Source: Strigops habroptila
Taxonomy: Eukaryota > Chordata > Aves > Psittaciformes > Psittacidae
DNA length: 64,000 nt
Assembly: GCF_004027225.2 (NCBI RefSeq)
Contig: NC_046358.1
Location: forward strand, 3,376,720-3,440,719
Reading direction: 5' to 3'
Each line of letters starts with the position of its first letter. Position 1 is the stretch's first letter. Below the pieces are notes generated by a model. The model did no database searches, was not told the origin of the DNA, and saw only the letters and a list, made by a program, of their open reading frames with translations. Positions 13,001-25,048 of the stretch are shown here, one piece after another. Both the position numbers and the translations under genes were made by a program.

Positions 13001-16000
13001 TGGGATAGGAAAAAGGAGACTGGGAGGGGAAGGAAGAGGAGGAAAAAGCAAAAGGATGTGCTTGCTTACTTTGTACTAATAAAAGTATAATTAAAGGGTT
13101 TGATCAGAAGGTTCTGGAACAGAGCTCCAGATCCCACTCCCAATTTTGGCCATCATTTACTTTAAGAAATTTTGGAGATCAGTCCTGGTGATAGAGATTT
13201 TTATCTGCTCTATCCATGTCATCAGGCCACGACATCCAACCGCCACTTCCTCCATTTTGGCCCATCCTTCCTTACAGAAAAGGTTAAGGATGTTTGGATA
13301 CGGGGCTCCATTTGACCAAAGTACCCAGAATTAAAGCCCCAGTAATAAGCTCTGGTCGCAATTCCCTTTCCAAATTTGGATATGCACAGGTACAGAGATG
13401 AGAAAACCCAGCCTGGGAGAGCCCAGCAGCTTGGCAGGGGATGCTCTGCCGTCAGCGTATAATGATAGTGTCGACCACGGTGCTATAAATACAGCGGTGC
13501 TATAAATTCACTTGGGAGGCTACTGACTTTTATACGGAGCTGATAAAAGAAATGGGGAGAAGACTAATGCAGGGGTGTTTATCAGGTTAGGGGAGGAGTG
13601 CTCGCTCTGTCTGTGAACCCAGCAGTCGCTTAGCAACATAATGATCAAGTGCAAGCCTGCGAGATCCACTGAATAATGTCAGCGTGATTAACGCAGAATA
13701 GACCCAGTGGCCGGGAAGGAGAAAAACCACAGCTCCCAGTGGAAACTGCATCCTTCCCCCGAGCTCCAGTGCACTAAGAAAGGCTAATGAACAGCAACTG
13801 CTGCTGCTCTCTGCCATCACCGCACCAAAATGATCAATGGCTTTGCCATAGGGAGAAACAATTTCTATTTCAAACAGCGCTTGTGTTTCTCCATCTTTGT
13901 TTGTATAATGTCCCTGTGGCCTCTGGGGCAAGTTGAGCGTCACTCCTGGCAGTGGGGAATGCTCGTTACAAATGTGGGAGTTATGGAGGATGCTTAAGCA
14001 TGCTGGATTGGGTCCTCTAGGTAAAATAACCTGGACTGTGTTGGCATGACAACTTTAAACAGTGAAACTCCCAATGGCCAGGGGCATTGTCCATCTCTGA
14101 TGTCTTTTTATAACTGCCTGGAAAAGTTCCCATTTTTTCACAAACAGGTAAGGCAGAACTGAGCTTAGCAGCAAGTCCTGCGTAGGGACGTGGGTTTATT
14201 GTAAAGGGTGTCTGGGTTTCACAGGTGACGAAATATGTATCTTTGTGGGATAATTCTCAAGCCTTGATTTTCCAGTTTATTGCTGTCCCATTAGATTCAT
14301 TTCATTTCCTTAACTGTGTGTCAGCCAATTTCACAGGATTGCTTGCTTTGTCAGTAATTTTTGCAGTGTTTCAGTCATTCCATTTTGTCATTTTTATTTG
14401 CTGTCATGACTGCTGTTGTCAGAAGAGGTTCATGCTGAAGTGCCATGAAGTAAGTGACGACCATAAAGCATAGAGTATTCTATGTTATACATTCTGCTTC
14501 TTCTTAATGCTCACTCATTGTTACTGCATTTTAGTGATTTTGGTGTTGACTTTGTTACAAGTGCAATGTGGATTAGATCATCCTAATCCAGAAATGGTAG
14601 CCATTCCAAAACCAGACATAGGATGTCATTTCAAGCTGAACTAAAAGCTACTTTCATCAGAGAAGTATTCAAACAAACATGAGCACGTAAGACCGGATTC
14701 CTGAACTTATGTCTCAGCACCTAAATAAGGGATGTGATTTTTCAAGTATGCCAAAATCCTGCTGGATTTTTAGAGGTGAGAGGGGTGAGGAGGGATGATT
14801 AGTGCAGTTTTACATACCTGTGTGAGGGGAAAAGTGAAGACAAACTAGCCCTCAGAAGAATTAAGATCTGCAGCAGTTATCACTATCTAGTCTTTCATCC
14901 TTGGAAGCTGTGGGATTTCCCCCTTTCTCCTTCCAGCTTCCCTTGACCATTTTTTCCTGCAGCTGCCCAAGGAGAGAGGGCTGAGGCCATCTCCTTGTCC
15001 TCTGCTCCATCAGCACCATTTCCTTACTGCCACGCTCCAGACATTTGTGCCACCTGAATGGAAGCTGTTGCTCTTGAACAGCCTCCCACAGACCTAAATG
15101 ATTATTCTTCACTCCTGCTGAAGTATTACCTGCCACAGACACTAACCATTTCTCTGTTCTTCTCACTAAAATAACGCTATTATGAGAAGCTCTGTATCCT
15201 GCCAGTCATCACATCAGCCTTTGCTCTTAATCTTCCCCAAAAACAGATAGTTACTGACTTGCTTTCCTACCGTTCAGTTTTCCTTTGACAATCCAAAAAT
15301 AAAGTAAGAATATGATAAGAGATGAAGGCAAAGTTTTGGGTTGATGTGTTCTCAAAAATCTACAAGAGGTTTCTTGCAGTACCTCTGTACAGGGGATTAT
15401 TTCACTTATTGGTTCTCTTGGTTGTTAAGACTTTTTTCTCTGATACAATGGAAGAAACAGTGAGTCTTTTGGCAAGTTGCAGGACAAAATAGCTCCCATG
15501 AGAGCATAATGGTTGGTTGGTTGCAATGAGCCGTCTTTCACCAATTTGCTTCTGATATTAAGAATAAATTGGAATCCTGCATTTCTTGTATACAAGCTGT
15601 TTTGATGGCTTTTATACTTAGAAGCCGCATCATTGTGACATAGGAATTATATATTGTGATTTTAATGTGAAGCAACATAATGGGCATTGCAGACAGTGCA
15701 GTCTTACAGCAGCAAATGTTTGTAAATTACTACCATATGCTGATTCTAGCAGAGCAAATCTTATTTAAAATAATTATCAGACTTTTCACCTTTTTAAAAT
15801 GAAATTTGGGGTTAGACAGGTTTAATATGGATTTAATATGTTTAGTGTAACAGATGATCAAATAAGGCATAAGAAATTGCTCTTATTAAAAATCTGGAAA
15901 AGCCACAATACAACAAAACCATGTCTGCTTTCCAGCTGGAATGTGCCTGTTCCTTATTGACCAAGAAACCAATCAGCCATAAAATGCAAGACAGCCGATG

Positions 16001-19000
16001 GTTTCAAGGCTCTATCTGCATAACAGATTGTGTTGGAGATGTCATATATCATAATTTAGGATGCACAGGAGTCACACAAATAGATGTGTTTTTCCCTCGG
16101 ATTACAATTACAGTACAGCAGTCTCTGTTACATGCTGGAGTTGATCTGGCAGTGAAAGAAGGGAAAAATAAAGGGCACAAATGAATCTTGGAATTAAGGA
16201 CTTTGAACTGAAAGCCTGGAAATACAGCTGTGGGCTTCAGCAGATGCCCATGACCTTCATGTGGGCCGTGTCTGTGTGTGAAGGCTGCAGAGCTGCGAGC
16301 AGAGCTGGCTGAAGCACAGCAGCTGGAGCCTTCCAGGTTGCTGAGTAGTTCTGGAGGCAGCAGCGACCTCAAGTTGCTGTGGTTAAAACTCATCCCAAAC
16401 TCCTGTTGCAGCAGTGGGATACGTACTGTCTCTGTGCCCAAGTGTGTGGTAGAACTAATAACTTTCTTGCAGAAGGTGTGTTACTGTAGGATTTAGTCTG
16501 TTAATGTTAGCAAAGCGTTCTGAGCTTTCTGCCTGGAGAAGCTGTGGCTGCCCCATCCCTGGCAGTGTTCAAGGCCAGGTTGGACACAGGGGCTTGGAGC
16601 AACATGCTCTAGTGGAAGGTGTCCCTGCCTGGGGCAGAGGGTTGGAACTGGATGAGCTTCAAGATCCCTTCCAACCCAAACCAGTCTGTGACTCTATGAT
16701 TCTCTCATAAAAGGGTTAATATTTATGATAGCTTCAGTACTGCTGTGGCTGGTATTCAAACCTCATAATCAGCTAAAATAAAACATTTTCTTAACATTGC
16801 TCCAGAGATGTATTTTAACAGTCACTAGTCCTGAACCAATGGCTTGAAAAAACCAATCTTGCTTTTTTTTTTTTGCCCACAGATCTTTTAATATTGCTTG
16901 TAGCTGTGCAAAGCCATTGCTTTGATCCAGGCTGACAGAAAGCAAAGTACAACGTTGCTTGTGTTGCTTTGCTCACTGTTACTGCCTGTGGGTCTGAGAT
17001 TAGGTAACACTAGTCCAAGGAATACCTAAAACAAGAGCACGCAGTTTACTTCTGAGTGTTTTGTTTTAGTGGCTTAATATACTTTCTTTAAAGGAACAAT
17101 GGCAGTGATTTCCTGAACAAGGATGGGCAGGGATTCTACGAAAGAAACAGTAGAGAGAAGCAGCAGCAAAAGTGAGTTACAAAGCAGAAGGTGTACAGTG
17201 AGCCTGGAGCTGTCAGTCAAGTAACAGAAATGATCTTTCGGCATCTAGCATAGTAGTAGATTCCATCATCCATTTGATATTGCCACAACGGGTGTGAGTA
17301 CAAAACCATAATTTCTAGTATTTGCAACACTAAGTAAAAGGGTAATTGCAGGTAAGGAGATTGGAAATCATTTCCACATCTCACAATCACTAGGGCAGCA
17401 TTATCCCAACCTGTAGCAGAGCAGGTTTTTTGTTGATTTAAAATCATATCATGCCTTATAAAGTGTATGCGACTCCTAATGCTAAGTTAAAGTAGGTAGA
17501 AATAACTTGCTCCCCTTCTTTAGTAGAATTTAATAGTTTCTTGCTATAGACTTTTTATTTCTAAGAATGCTTAGCTCCAGTTCTGGAAGACAAGGAGAGC
17601 GATTAAGCCCCCAAAAACTCACAGGAAACACTCAAAACCTTGCCAAGTGTTTTCTTTCTTTGTTAAATTGCAAAGACATAAGTGCTACAAGTATTGTTCC
17701 TACTGTGTTTTAAGCGAAGTACCAATCTCTCAGCACTTAAAAAGATCCCCCTGTTCGCACTGAAATATATGGAACAATCTGTGGGAGACTGGTGGGATCG
17801 CTCATGTGAATAACATGTACGTGCTCCAAACAGTTATTCTTAGTGCTTTCTTAATAACACAGTATTGGAGCTTGATTTGAATGAGTCTCACTGTGATACG
17901 AGCGTGCTTTGAATCTCAGTGCTGTAGTGCTGCGGGTTACCTGATGTCTGGGTTTGTTCATTATGTGCCAAAGCCCCAGAGGTGATGTGGGGAGTATGTA
18001 GCCCCCAGGGCTCACAACAGCCAGCAGCAAACCAAGGAACCGCTGAAGAATGTCTCCAGTTCAGTACTAGCAGGACTGCAGGAAGGCTCATACCAGATAG
18101 AGGGGTTAACAGTCCCTTTACCATCTTTTTAATTGAAATTTTAACCACTCTTCTATTCAGGATGTGGGTGACCAAAGTCAAGTCACTTCTGTGGAGTCAC
18201 AATTGCACTGCACTGGGAGCAGCCCCAGGGAGACAGGTTAATCCTACACCCCACATCCTCCTCCCCAGGAGCCGCAGTACTCCACAGGAAGGAGCAAAGC
18301 CATTACACTTACCTAGGGCAGAGCAGCACGAGAGGGGCTCTCATTTACAAAGTGGATCTAGTGAGGTGACATGCCTCAGACAGAACAAACGTGGGCTTTG
18401 ACCCCTGCTGTGTGGATCATTTTTGGTACTTGATTTGGTGGCAGCAAACACAAAATCTTTAAGCAGTGACTTAGGAAAAAATGGCAGTTTCTTCCATAAC
18501 AGCACTTTAAATCCTCTTTCTTTGGCTCCATAAGATCTTTTCTGCATAGTGGTGAATCTGCATTATTAATGAAAGCATCTGTATCTGTCATCATGCACCC
18601 AAGTCATCTTTAGTTCTACGCAGGTATGACAGGTCAGGCCTTGGGGTGATCTGGCACTGAGATAAAGAGGGCTTCAGTCAGGGTCTGGGTTAGAAATCTA
18701 ACCAGAGCATCCTCCAGATCGTCCTCTGGAGTCCGTGGCATCGCTTCAAGGATAAAGAAGTCCTTCCATTAGTCTGGAAGTGCCTGAAATTCATTGTCTG
18801 AAGGATTTTCTAGTTGGCAGGGTATTTTAAAAGAGGAAAAACTCTGGAGCTTAAGGTACCCAGTGGTTCTGTGGAAGATCCTGAAGTGCATGTGCTGATC
18901 GGCAGGCTTTTCTCATGAGAAGTAAGTGCTCTGGGATTAAGCATTTTATGTTATGAACAAACCTGAACCTGGATCTTCTGCTTCTAAATTTGTTCTATAG

Positions 19001-20474
19001 CCACTAGATAAAAGCAGACTCATCTGCTCTTTCTCCAGCCTGTCAGCCTCCCATCAGAGCTGGCCTTTTGGCAAGCTTCACGCCTGCTTAGTTTGTAATC
19101 TAAAATTTCCCTTAGGCAAGAGAGAGGTGCCAGTGACTTGATCACAACCACATCACCTCTGGGCATGCACAGGAACAAGAATTTTGTCTCCTTAAGTTTT
19201 GCAGTGGATCTGCCAAGGTACTGTTTCCGCGTAGAAGGAAACGGACACAGAAGTCCCTCTATGAACCTTGGAAGGATTGTTTCATTTGTAAAGCACAAAA
19301 AGGCCCCGTGAATAGAATAGGAAATAAGAGGAGCTTGTGGAACGCATTCTGTGAACAAATGAGAATACAAACATACCCTAAAATATAAACATATGATGAA
19401 ATTCACTGAGTAGATGCCCAGACATCCAAAATCCATTGCATCCTATACTACTATTACTAGCTGTGCTATCTAACAGTGTGTAAAACTGGCAGGTTAAAAC
19501 TGAACTTTAGGATCCTACCCCTCGGTACAAAGAAGAGAAGACCAACTCCTGATGGCACTTCTGGGGGAGCACAAAGTGCTCATGTGCTTATTCCACTTGG
19601 TGTTTCTCATTTAACCAGGAATTAATTTGGTGTAGCCTTAAAAAGGAACAATGTGCTCTGGAAGGTGTTTTCCTGAACTGCTCATAAGCAAAGGTTTTGT
19701 TCTTAACTATGGCTTACCATTGATGATTGTTTTATGGGAAAGATTTAATGATACCATCATAATACTTTTAACCTGATACTGCTCATTAAAAAATGGAAAT
19801 ATTGAAGCATTCCAAACCCGTGTTTACCACATGTTGATACGGACAAGCCTTCAGCTGGTGGCTGATGTATCTAACTCTCCATGTCTGTTTACCGTTTCAG
19901 GAGCACGGAAGTCATGAGTACTGTCTCAGGTACACGAAGTACAACAATCACTTTTACTGTCCGACCCGGAACCAGCCAGCCGATCACACTGCAGAGCAGG
20001 TCCCCAGACTATGACAGTAGGACCTCAGGAGCAAGGCATGCTCCAAGCCCTGTGGTTTCACCAACAGAGATCAATAAAGACATCATGCCTGCTCCTCTGA
20101 GTGCTTCTGCTTCAGCTTCATCTCCTTCTCCAACTCTGTCCGATGTATTTAGCCTACCCAGCCAGCCCCCTTCAGGGGACTTATTTGGCTTGACCACAGG
20201 GCGCAGCAGGTCTCCTTCTCCCTCAATATTACAACAGCCAATCTCAAATAAGCCTTTTACAACTAAGCCTGTCCACCTGTGGACTAAACCAGATGTGGCA
20301 GATTGGTTGGAAAGTCTAAACTTAGGTGAACATAAAGAAACATTTATGGACAATGAAATAGATGGCACTCATTTACCAAATCTACAAAAGGAAGATCTGA
20401 TAGACCTTGGAGTGACTAGAGTTGGGCACAGAATGAACATAGAAAGAGCTTTGAAACAGCTGCTGGACAGATAA
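3928..20474 (+). CDS. SHANK2: SHANK2, C-terminal coding part (join of four exons)
   Basis: SH3 and multiple ankyrin repeat domains protein 2 (ProSAP1, CortBP1), a master scaffold of the postsynaptic density of excitatory synapses that links receptor complexes to Homer, cortactin and actin. Join: 3928..4058, 5397..5508, 6602..9014, 19901..20474, all with GT-AG junctions in phase; about 1,075 residues, open at the 5' side. Visible parts, in order: the conserved [13 protein letters not shown] and [17 protein letters not shown] blocks; [15 protein letters not shown]; a conserved basic block ending in [18 protein letters not shown]; a Homer ligand PPLEF (8272-8286); the cortactin SH3 ligand KPPVPPKPK (8662-8688); a polyproline run ([10 protein letters not shown]); and a C-terminal SAM domain of 67 residues used for multimerisation. 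Ankyrin, SH3 and PDZ domains would lie upstream. Identification is by strong residue-level recognition of the family; SHANK1 and SHANK3 are less similar. Confidence 0.97.
4059..5396 (+). other. SHANK2: SHANK2 intron
   Basis: Donor gtgagt and acceptor ttttttgtag bracket 1.3 kb of AT-rich sequence. No exon, RNA gene or repeat recognised. Confidence 0.85.
5397..5508 (+). CDS. SHANK2: SHANK2 coding exon ([17 protein letters not shown] block)
   Basis: 112-base exon: acceptor ttgtag, donor gtaaaa. It encodes [19 protein letters not shown] followed by the conserved [14 protein letters not shown], and leaves a single G that joins GA of the next exon to make Gly. Mammalian SHANK2 can include a 7-residue insert (DSRIFLS) at exactly this junction; no matching 21-base microexon is visible in the following intron. 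Confidence 0.95.
5509..6601 (+). other. SHANK2: SHANK2 intron
   Basis: 1.1 kb, GT-AG, AT-rich. Searched by eye for the DSRIFLS microexon known from mammals without success. No repeats recognised. Confidence 0.85.
6602..9014 (+). CDS. SHANK2: SHANK2 large proline/serine-rich exon
   Basis: 2,413-base exon encoding about 804 residues, continuously open, beginning [20 protein letters not shown]. It is the long unstructured region of Shank2. Blocks of near identity to mammals (YRSL-type phosphosites such as [52 protein letters not shown]) alternate with variable linkers. Ligand motifs: Homer EVH1-binding PPLEF at 8272-8286; cortactin SH3-binding [12 protein letters not shown] at 8662-8697; [10 protein letters not shown] near 8764-8793. 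An acidic stretch ([15 protein letters not shown]) lies near 8008-8050. The donor is gtaaac after 9014; the reading frame would stop at 9016-9018 if unspliced, and splicing to 19901 restores the conserved continuation (AG|G = Arg). Confidence 0.97.
8272..8286 (+). other. SHANK2: Homer EVH1 ligand motif (PPLEF) in SHANK2
   Basis: Residues PPLEF in the context [13 protein letters not shown] fit the PPxxF consensus bound by the EVH1 domain of Homer proteins, a known Shank partner. Motif is visible directly; binding is established for the family. Confidence 0.85.
8662..8697 (+). other. SHANK2: Cortactin SH3 ligand motif in SHANK2
   Basis: [12 protein letters not shown] is the proline motif by which CortBP1/Shank2 binds the SH3 domain of cortactin (class II-like +PPxPxKPxW/M pattern). 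The partner gene CTTN is in the same window on the opposite strand, its SH3 exons at 36707-36843 and 37422-37493. Confidence 0.85.
9310..9326 (+). repeat. Poly-A tract
   Basis: Run of about 17 A in the SHANK2 intron; no attached retroposon body was recognised. Confidence 0.7.
10279..10317. repeat. (CA)n / (TA)n microsatellite
   Basis: Ten AC units followed directly by short AT repeats in the last SHANK2 intron; a compound simple repeat likely to be length-polymorphic. Confidence 0.9.
10740..10996 (+). mobile_element. CR1 LINE fragment, 3' end
   Basis: 5'-truncated copy of a chicken-repeat-1 type LINE. Contains the family landmarks: tttactgtgagggtggtgag, gcactggaacaggttgccca, ttcaaggccaggttggac, ttggaactagatgatctt and the terminal direct octamer (attctgtgattctatg). 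Located in the last SHANK2 intron in sense orientation. It is the longest CR1 piece in the window (about 260 bases). Confidence 0.93.
13430..13950. promoter_or_regulatory. Candidate intronic regulatory element
   Basis: This block differs from the AT-rich intron around it: more CpG, several homeodomain-like TAAT cores, an RFX/X-box-like sequence gtcgcttagcaac (13625-13637) and two direct copies of cggtgctataaat (13478-13490, 13495-13507). The texture resembles a conserved non-coding enhancer. No alignment could be run, so this is inference from composition and motifs. Confidence 0.3.
16536..16702 (+). mobile_element. CR1 LINE fragment, 3' end
   Basis: Truncated at gagaagctgtggctgcccca, then the usual CR1 tail (ttcaaggccaggttggacac, ggcttggagcaac, ctagtggaaggtgtccctgc, ttggaactggatgagctt) and degenerate terminal repeats (tctgtgactctatgattctc). 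About 165 bases, sense to SHANK2. Confidence 0.93.
19901..20474 (+). CDS. SHANK2: SHANK2 last coding exon with SAM domain
   Basis: Acceptor accgtttcag; the leading G completes the Arg codon from 9013-9014. The exon reads [20 protein letters not shown], then Ser/Pro-rich sequence with [18 protein letters not shown] and [19 protein letters not shown], then a SAM domain from [20 protein letters not shown] (start 20271) to ALKQLLDR, with stop TAA at 20472-20474. The SAM domain of Shank proteins forms Zn-stabilised helical sheets that build the postsynaptic scaffold. It is the most conserved stretch of the gene seen here. Confidence 0.98.
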
Positions 20475-22363
20475 GAATAGCTATTTTGCCTCACAAACTT
20501 CTGTTGATAACTAGAGATGGGCTGGTACTGAAATACCCCAAATGCCTTGTCTGTCTGCGAGTGCCAGCAAAATTGGGGGGGAGGGGGAAAAAGTTCAATT
20601 CCTGGTACTCAGGTAATGCAGACTGTGTGCTACATGCCCAAGCAGAAATTCAATGTTTTACACGAGTGGGGCCATTTTATTTCAAAGTTGTGGGGAGATA
20701 CGAGAGAGAGAGAGAAAATTGTTAACTTCAAAAATCCTATCTCTTGATACTGCCCTTCTGCTGGAACCGTTACATGCCGCTTTTCTTTCAATTTAGAATT
20801 GCAAGCAGTTCATTTTTGTATTGAAAAGCACTATATTCTCTTCTTGACGTTCAGTCTCCGAGCAGGCTTCCTTCCCCAGCCCTTAGTTCATTTTAAGAGG
20901 ACAGATTGCTTCGTTGCCATTCAAACCCATTTTTATCGGTAGCAGAGTCACAATATTAAGACAGGTGCAGGAGTTCATATTACTGTTTTTTACTAGTTAA
21001 GCTCTCTGACTTGTTGGCAGTGAAGCTGGTTGTTCTGCTGGAATTAGTTCAAAGGTAACCTTGCTCTGTTTTACTTGGTATTTCTTTATTTCTGCAGTTA
21101 CACATAGCACTCTTCCAAGGTGGCAGAACAAGTTCAATACACGCTCCATTGACTTGACCTATAAGACGATGCAGACGTTGCGTAAAAAACCGAGGAGGAA
21201 TGCACACTTAGAGGTACAACAAAATGAAGCTAGTTTGAACCTGAGACCCCCAGTTTTCAACCAGCTAAACTACTGCTAAGTTGCAATATGAACTCTGCAA
21301 GCCAGTAAAAATTTAGGGTTTGGTACAGACGCGTCTTTTGGACCTCACAGTCAGATACTCAAATATGCCAAACCCTGAGAGATGCTGGTTAATTCAGTGA
21401 GTGGAAAGTGCTTAGTTAGTTTGAACATCAGGCCAAGAAAGAAGAAAAAGATAGATAGATGAATGTTCCCATTGAAGAAAGTGGGAAGGTTGCCAGTGTT
21501 TTAAGTGAAGAGAGGGATTTCAGCCTGTTAGCAGAAATGGGAACGTTTCAACTCATTAGGAAAAAAAAAGGTAAGAAGGTGACGCCAGGATGGAGAGCAG
21601 TAGCGAGTATCTCGGCATCTGTGTGTTCCAAGGGCCAGGAGAATTGGGTAGGCATCCAGCTTCTCATTTTTATCACTGTTAACACGTATTGGCTTCTTGG
21701 CAAGGCGAGCAGGCTGAGCACCTCGGGGGCTCCAGCCACTTCTTGGCACGGCTGTTGGTGCAGCTGCAGGATGGATGCGCACACCCTGTGGCCCAGCGTG
21801 GACTGGGGTGGTGGGGAAACGGAGCTCGAGGGCTTTCCAGGAGACTTCAGTCAGCAGGGGAGAAACACACAGATTTGGTTAAAAGTCTGACTTTTTATTT
21901 CCTTTTTTGTTTTTTTTTTTAAAGTTAACAAATCTCTCTCTGCATGTTTGAACTCCCCTTGTAATTTACACCTCTTCATAGCTGTGAGTTTTGTAGGTCT
22001 TTATAAACGTAATACTCAAGACATTCAAGGTGGGTAAATTGTGTGTGGACAGCTAGACTGCCTACCTACCATCCTTCCAGGTTCTCTTACACTTTGGAAG
22101 GTACCTGAACTTTCTTTCCTTGCTATGGTCCTTGATATGGTCCAGCCTATCTCTAATTTTTTTATTGTGATTATTTTTGCTCACAAACAAGTGTCTAATT
22201 AGGTCTGCAACAGCCCTAGTATGAGTACATAAAGTTTAGCATTTTAAATATCTTTCTTTACTGCAAGTTTAAATAGTTGTACAGATAGTTTATAAGCACA
22301 ATATTTTAAGAAAATAAGTGGCTGGTCTACTGGCAGCCTTTGTGCCACTTCAGTGCTAGGAAG

Positions 22364-22423
22364 TTAAAAACAAAAAAAACATAAAAAGAAAAAAAAAAAA
22401 AACCTAAAAAAAAAAAAATAAAA
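22364..22423 (+). repeat. A-rich tract in SHANK2 3' UTR
   Basis: About 60 bases almost purely A with scattered C, T and G, ending in an AATAAA hexamer. It could prime oligo-dT internally in cDNA libraries and mimic a 3' end. Confidence 0.85.
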
Positions 22424-24066
22424 CTTTTGTGGTTTACTACTATTTCTGTGGAATAATGATAAAAGTCTTGACCTTTTTAAAAATCAACCTCATTTGGATG
22501 CATCTGAACCAGCAGAGCTATGTTATATTTTCTATCTTTGCTAGAACTTCTACAAAGGAGGATGAATCTTTCTTCAAAAGTGGTTATAGTTACCAACTCA
22601 TTGGATACTCATAAAATACAACTTACGTAGCCTCCTGCCCCCTTTACGGAACAACAAAGATCTTTTGACTTAAGACCTGTTACTATATTTGTATTTGAAA
22701 GTTCCAAGTAACCTTGTAATAAAAACCAAGTGCTGAGGCATTTTCCTTTGAGGAGTACTGAGTTTTTCCGTAGGCGGTGTAGAAATCGGCAGTGTCATCC
22801 AGATAGGCGATGCAGGCAACTCGAGGCCATCAGATCCTTTCTAAGAGGTGTAAAAATGGTGATTTAGCCATCATTGTCTTCCATTTGGTGATACGACAGA
22901 ATTCAGTAAATAAACCACTAATGCCATGCTCTCTTCTTTTCTTGTTTCTTTGGGTACAGTTGATCTTACCTCTGTAACATGTGCCAGAAAATGCATTAGG
23001 AAATACGGTAGTAAAAGCAAATGTAGAAGTTGACTTTTAAGCTGCTTTTTAATCACAACCTTCTTGTTGAATTTACGTTGAACACGTGCTGACATACACG
23101 GTAAATTACAGGTGACAGTAATCCCTTTCTTACACAGGTGTGTTTCTTGCTCGTGGATCTTTTCAGGTACTGAAAGACTAGGAACAATATACCATTAGTA
23201 GAAAAGAGGTTTAAAGAGCTAATGAAATAGTTTATTTTTTACCTTGTGTCTTACAAAGTAAAGGTGAGGAGACCTGGGCGGACCTACTTTCCCCACTAAA
23301 ATACCCCTCTGCCAAGAGGAATCGGTCTCTAGCTCTGTGCGAGGATCTTGCTACAGAAAGCAATAGTAACAGATACAACGTTGCCTCCGAGTATTTTCAC
23401 CAGTCTGGAAATGTTGGGGGGGAGGAGAGAAGACCCATTTCTTTCATGCTACTACGATAGTGAAAATCAAGTTGTTAGAGATCTCTGAAATACGTTCTGA
23501 TATTCTGGGTTTTAGGATCAAATTTTGTTTATATACTGTAATTTAAATAAATTGCATTTACATGCCTAGTTTCTGTAATATTTGTGTATACAATACCAAA
23601 ACCTTACAAGATGTAAATTGTGTATAACTGCACAGACTCCTTGCCCTAGGTGTCTGAGAACATTTTAAGTTGAATTCATATATTATAAAATGACTAGATG
23701 TGACTGTTGATTTACAGAATTTACATATCACAAAAGTTACTTATTTGTGGGACTTAAGTTAATAAAAATAGTGCTTTTTTTCCTCCGTTCTTAACGAGCA
23801 TTACCCAGTTGATCTGGCGATGATTATGTGTATGAGCCACAAGTATTGATGATTTTTTTCCATTACATTTTTTCTTTTCTTTTCTAGATATTACTCTGTT
23901 TCTCGCTATAGTTTGTGTAACAACTTGTGTTCACGTTCTCTATGTTGCTGTAATTTTTGTGCTTTAATTCCTCTGATTTCGACTGATTAAACAAATCGAG
24001 CTCCTGTAACTTGCACTTTTCCCCAATCCTTAATACTCTTGTATGGCAACCAAAATTACTGTAAGA

Positions 24067-24072
24067 AATAAA
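24067..24072 (+). terminator. SHANK2: SHANK2 distal polyadenylation signal
   Basis: AATAAA followed within 20-40 bases by a GT-rich element (ggttgtggttctg). Cleavage would be near 24085-24100. A 3' UTR of about 3.6 kb would result, a plausible length for Shank2. Confidence 0.55.
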
Positions 24073-25048
24073 TATAATATTGCACTAAGGTTGTGGTTCT
24101 GATTGCAAACAGAGAACACTGTCTGGATTTTCATTAAAAAAAGAAAAAGAAGTTGCCAAACCCCTTGCAATCTGTTATTGAAAGCGCATAAAATGCTTTA
24201 ACAAAATGTAGATAAAGGTGAAATAATTGATCTATTTCCTTTTTATTTCTTCTTTTTTTTTTTTTTTTTGGTTAAAGCATTCCTTATGCCAAACACTAAT
24301 TCATTTCCTGAATGTCTGATTCATGTTTTGATATTGGAAAAGTAAAACTTTTCAGCAAGAGGGAGAAAACTCCGTATCTATTTGCCTTAAGGTGGATTTC
24401 AAGTGCTGGATGAGTATTCTCTTCCCTGAGCACGTGTGGGAAGGCGCGCTCTGCCCCGCGTGCTGCTGGCGGTCTCAGGATGCTGGGGCTGGCTCTGCTC
24501 TGCAATTCCATGTGGCACTGAAAGGTTTGGGAGGGAGTACTGGGGAGGTTTTGTAGGGCAGAGCAGCTCCATGGAGAAAAGGATCCGGTCAGTGCTCCTT
24601 GTGTGTCTTGTGACTGGAAAAATGTACCGGCGGGGTTTGTTTGTACTGTGAATAAACAAGGCTCAAAACGGGAAAACCAAGGGAACCATTCACATCTTTT
24701 GGCTTAATCTAAACATTTGTTTTTCTATTTTCAAATGGTGATGCAATGAAGAATATTTTTTATTTTCATTTTCTAAGATATTGGAATAAATGCCTAGAAC
24801 TGTTGCCATTTGGTTTCATATGTTCCTTAACTACTATTTTCTTCTCAGATGTTGCTCTAGTTCATCATTTTTGTAGTTACCTGATACTTCTCTCATATTT
24901 TTCCAACAACAAGTCATCTGGCAGCTCTGTTTTGTTCAAAAAGATGGAAGGAAAAACCAGCTTGCTTTATTTCAGGTATTGTGGCAATCCAGTGATAAAC
25001 CTCTGTGTATCTAACTGAAGTCAGGTATTTGAGGGTGCTGAGGATGCC

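Larger units (their letters stand above)
9015..19900 (+). other. SHANK2: SHANK2 last intron
   Basis: 10.9 kb intron from donor gtaaac to acceptor accgtttcag. It contains two CR1 fragments (about 10.74 and 16.54 kb), a CA/TA microsatellite (10.28 kb), a short A-tract (9.31 kb) and a GC/CpG-richer block around 13.43-13.95 kb that looks like a possible conserved regulatory element. No extra exon with recognisable coding was seen. Confidence 0.8.
20475..24095 (+). other. SHANK2: SHANK2 3' UTR (predicted)
   Basis: About 3.6 kb of AT-rich non-coding sequence between the stop codon and the most distal good polyadenylation signal. Internal AATAAA hexamers occur (22417, 22718), so shorter isoforms are possible. 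Contains an A-rich tract at 22364-22423. The 3' end is inferred from the hexamer at 24067 and the GT-rich sequence (ggttgtggttctg) just after it; there is no transcript evidence. Confidence 0.65.
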
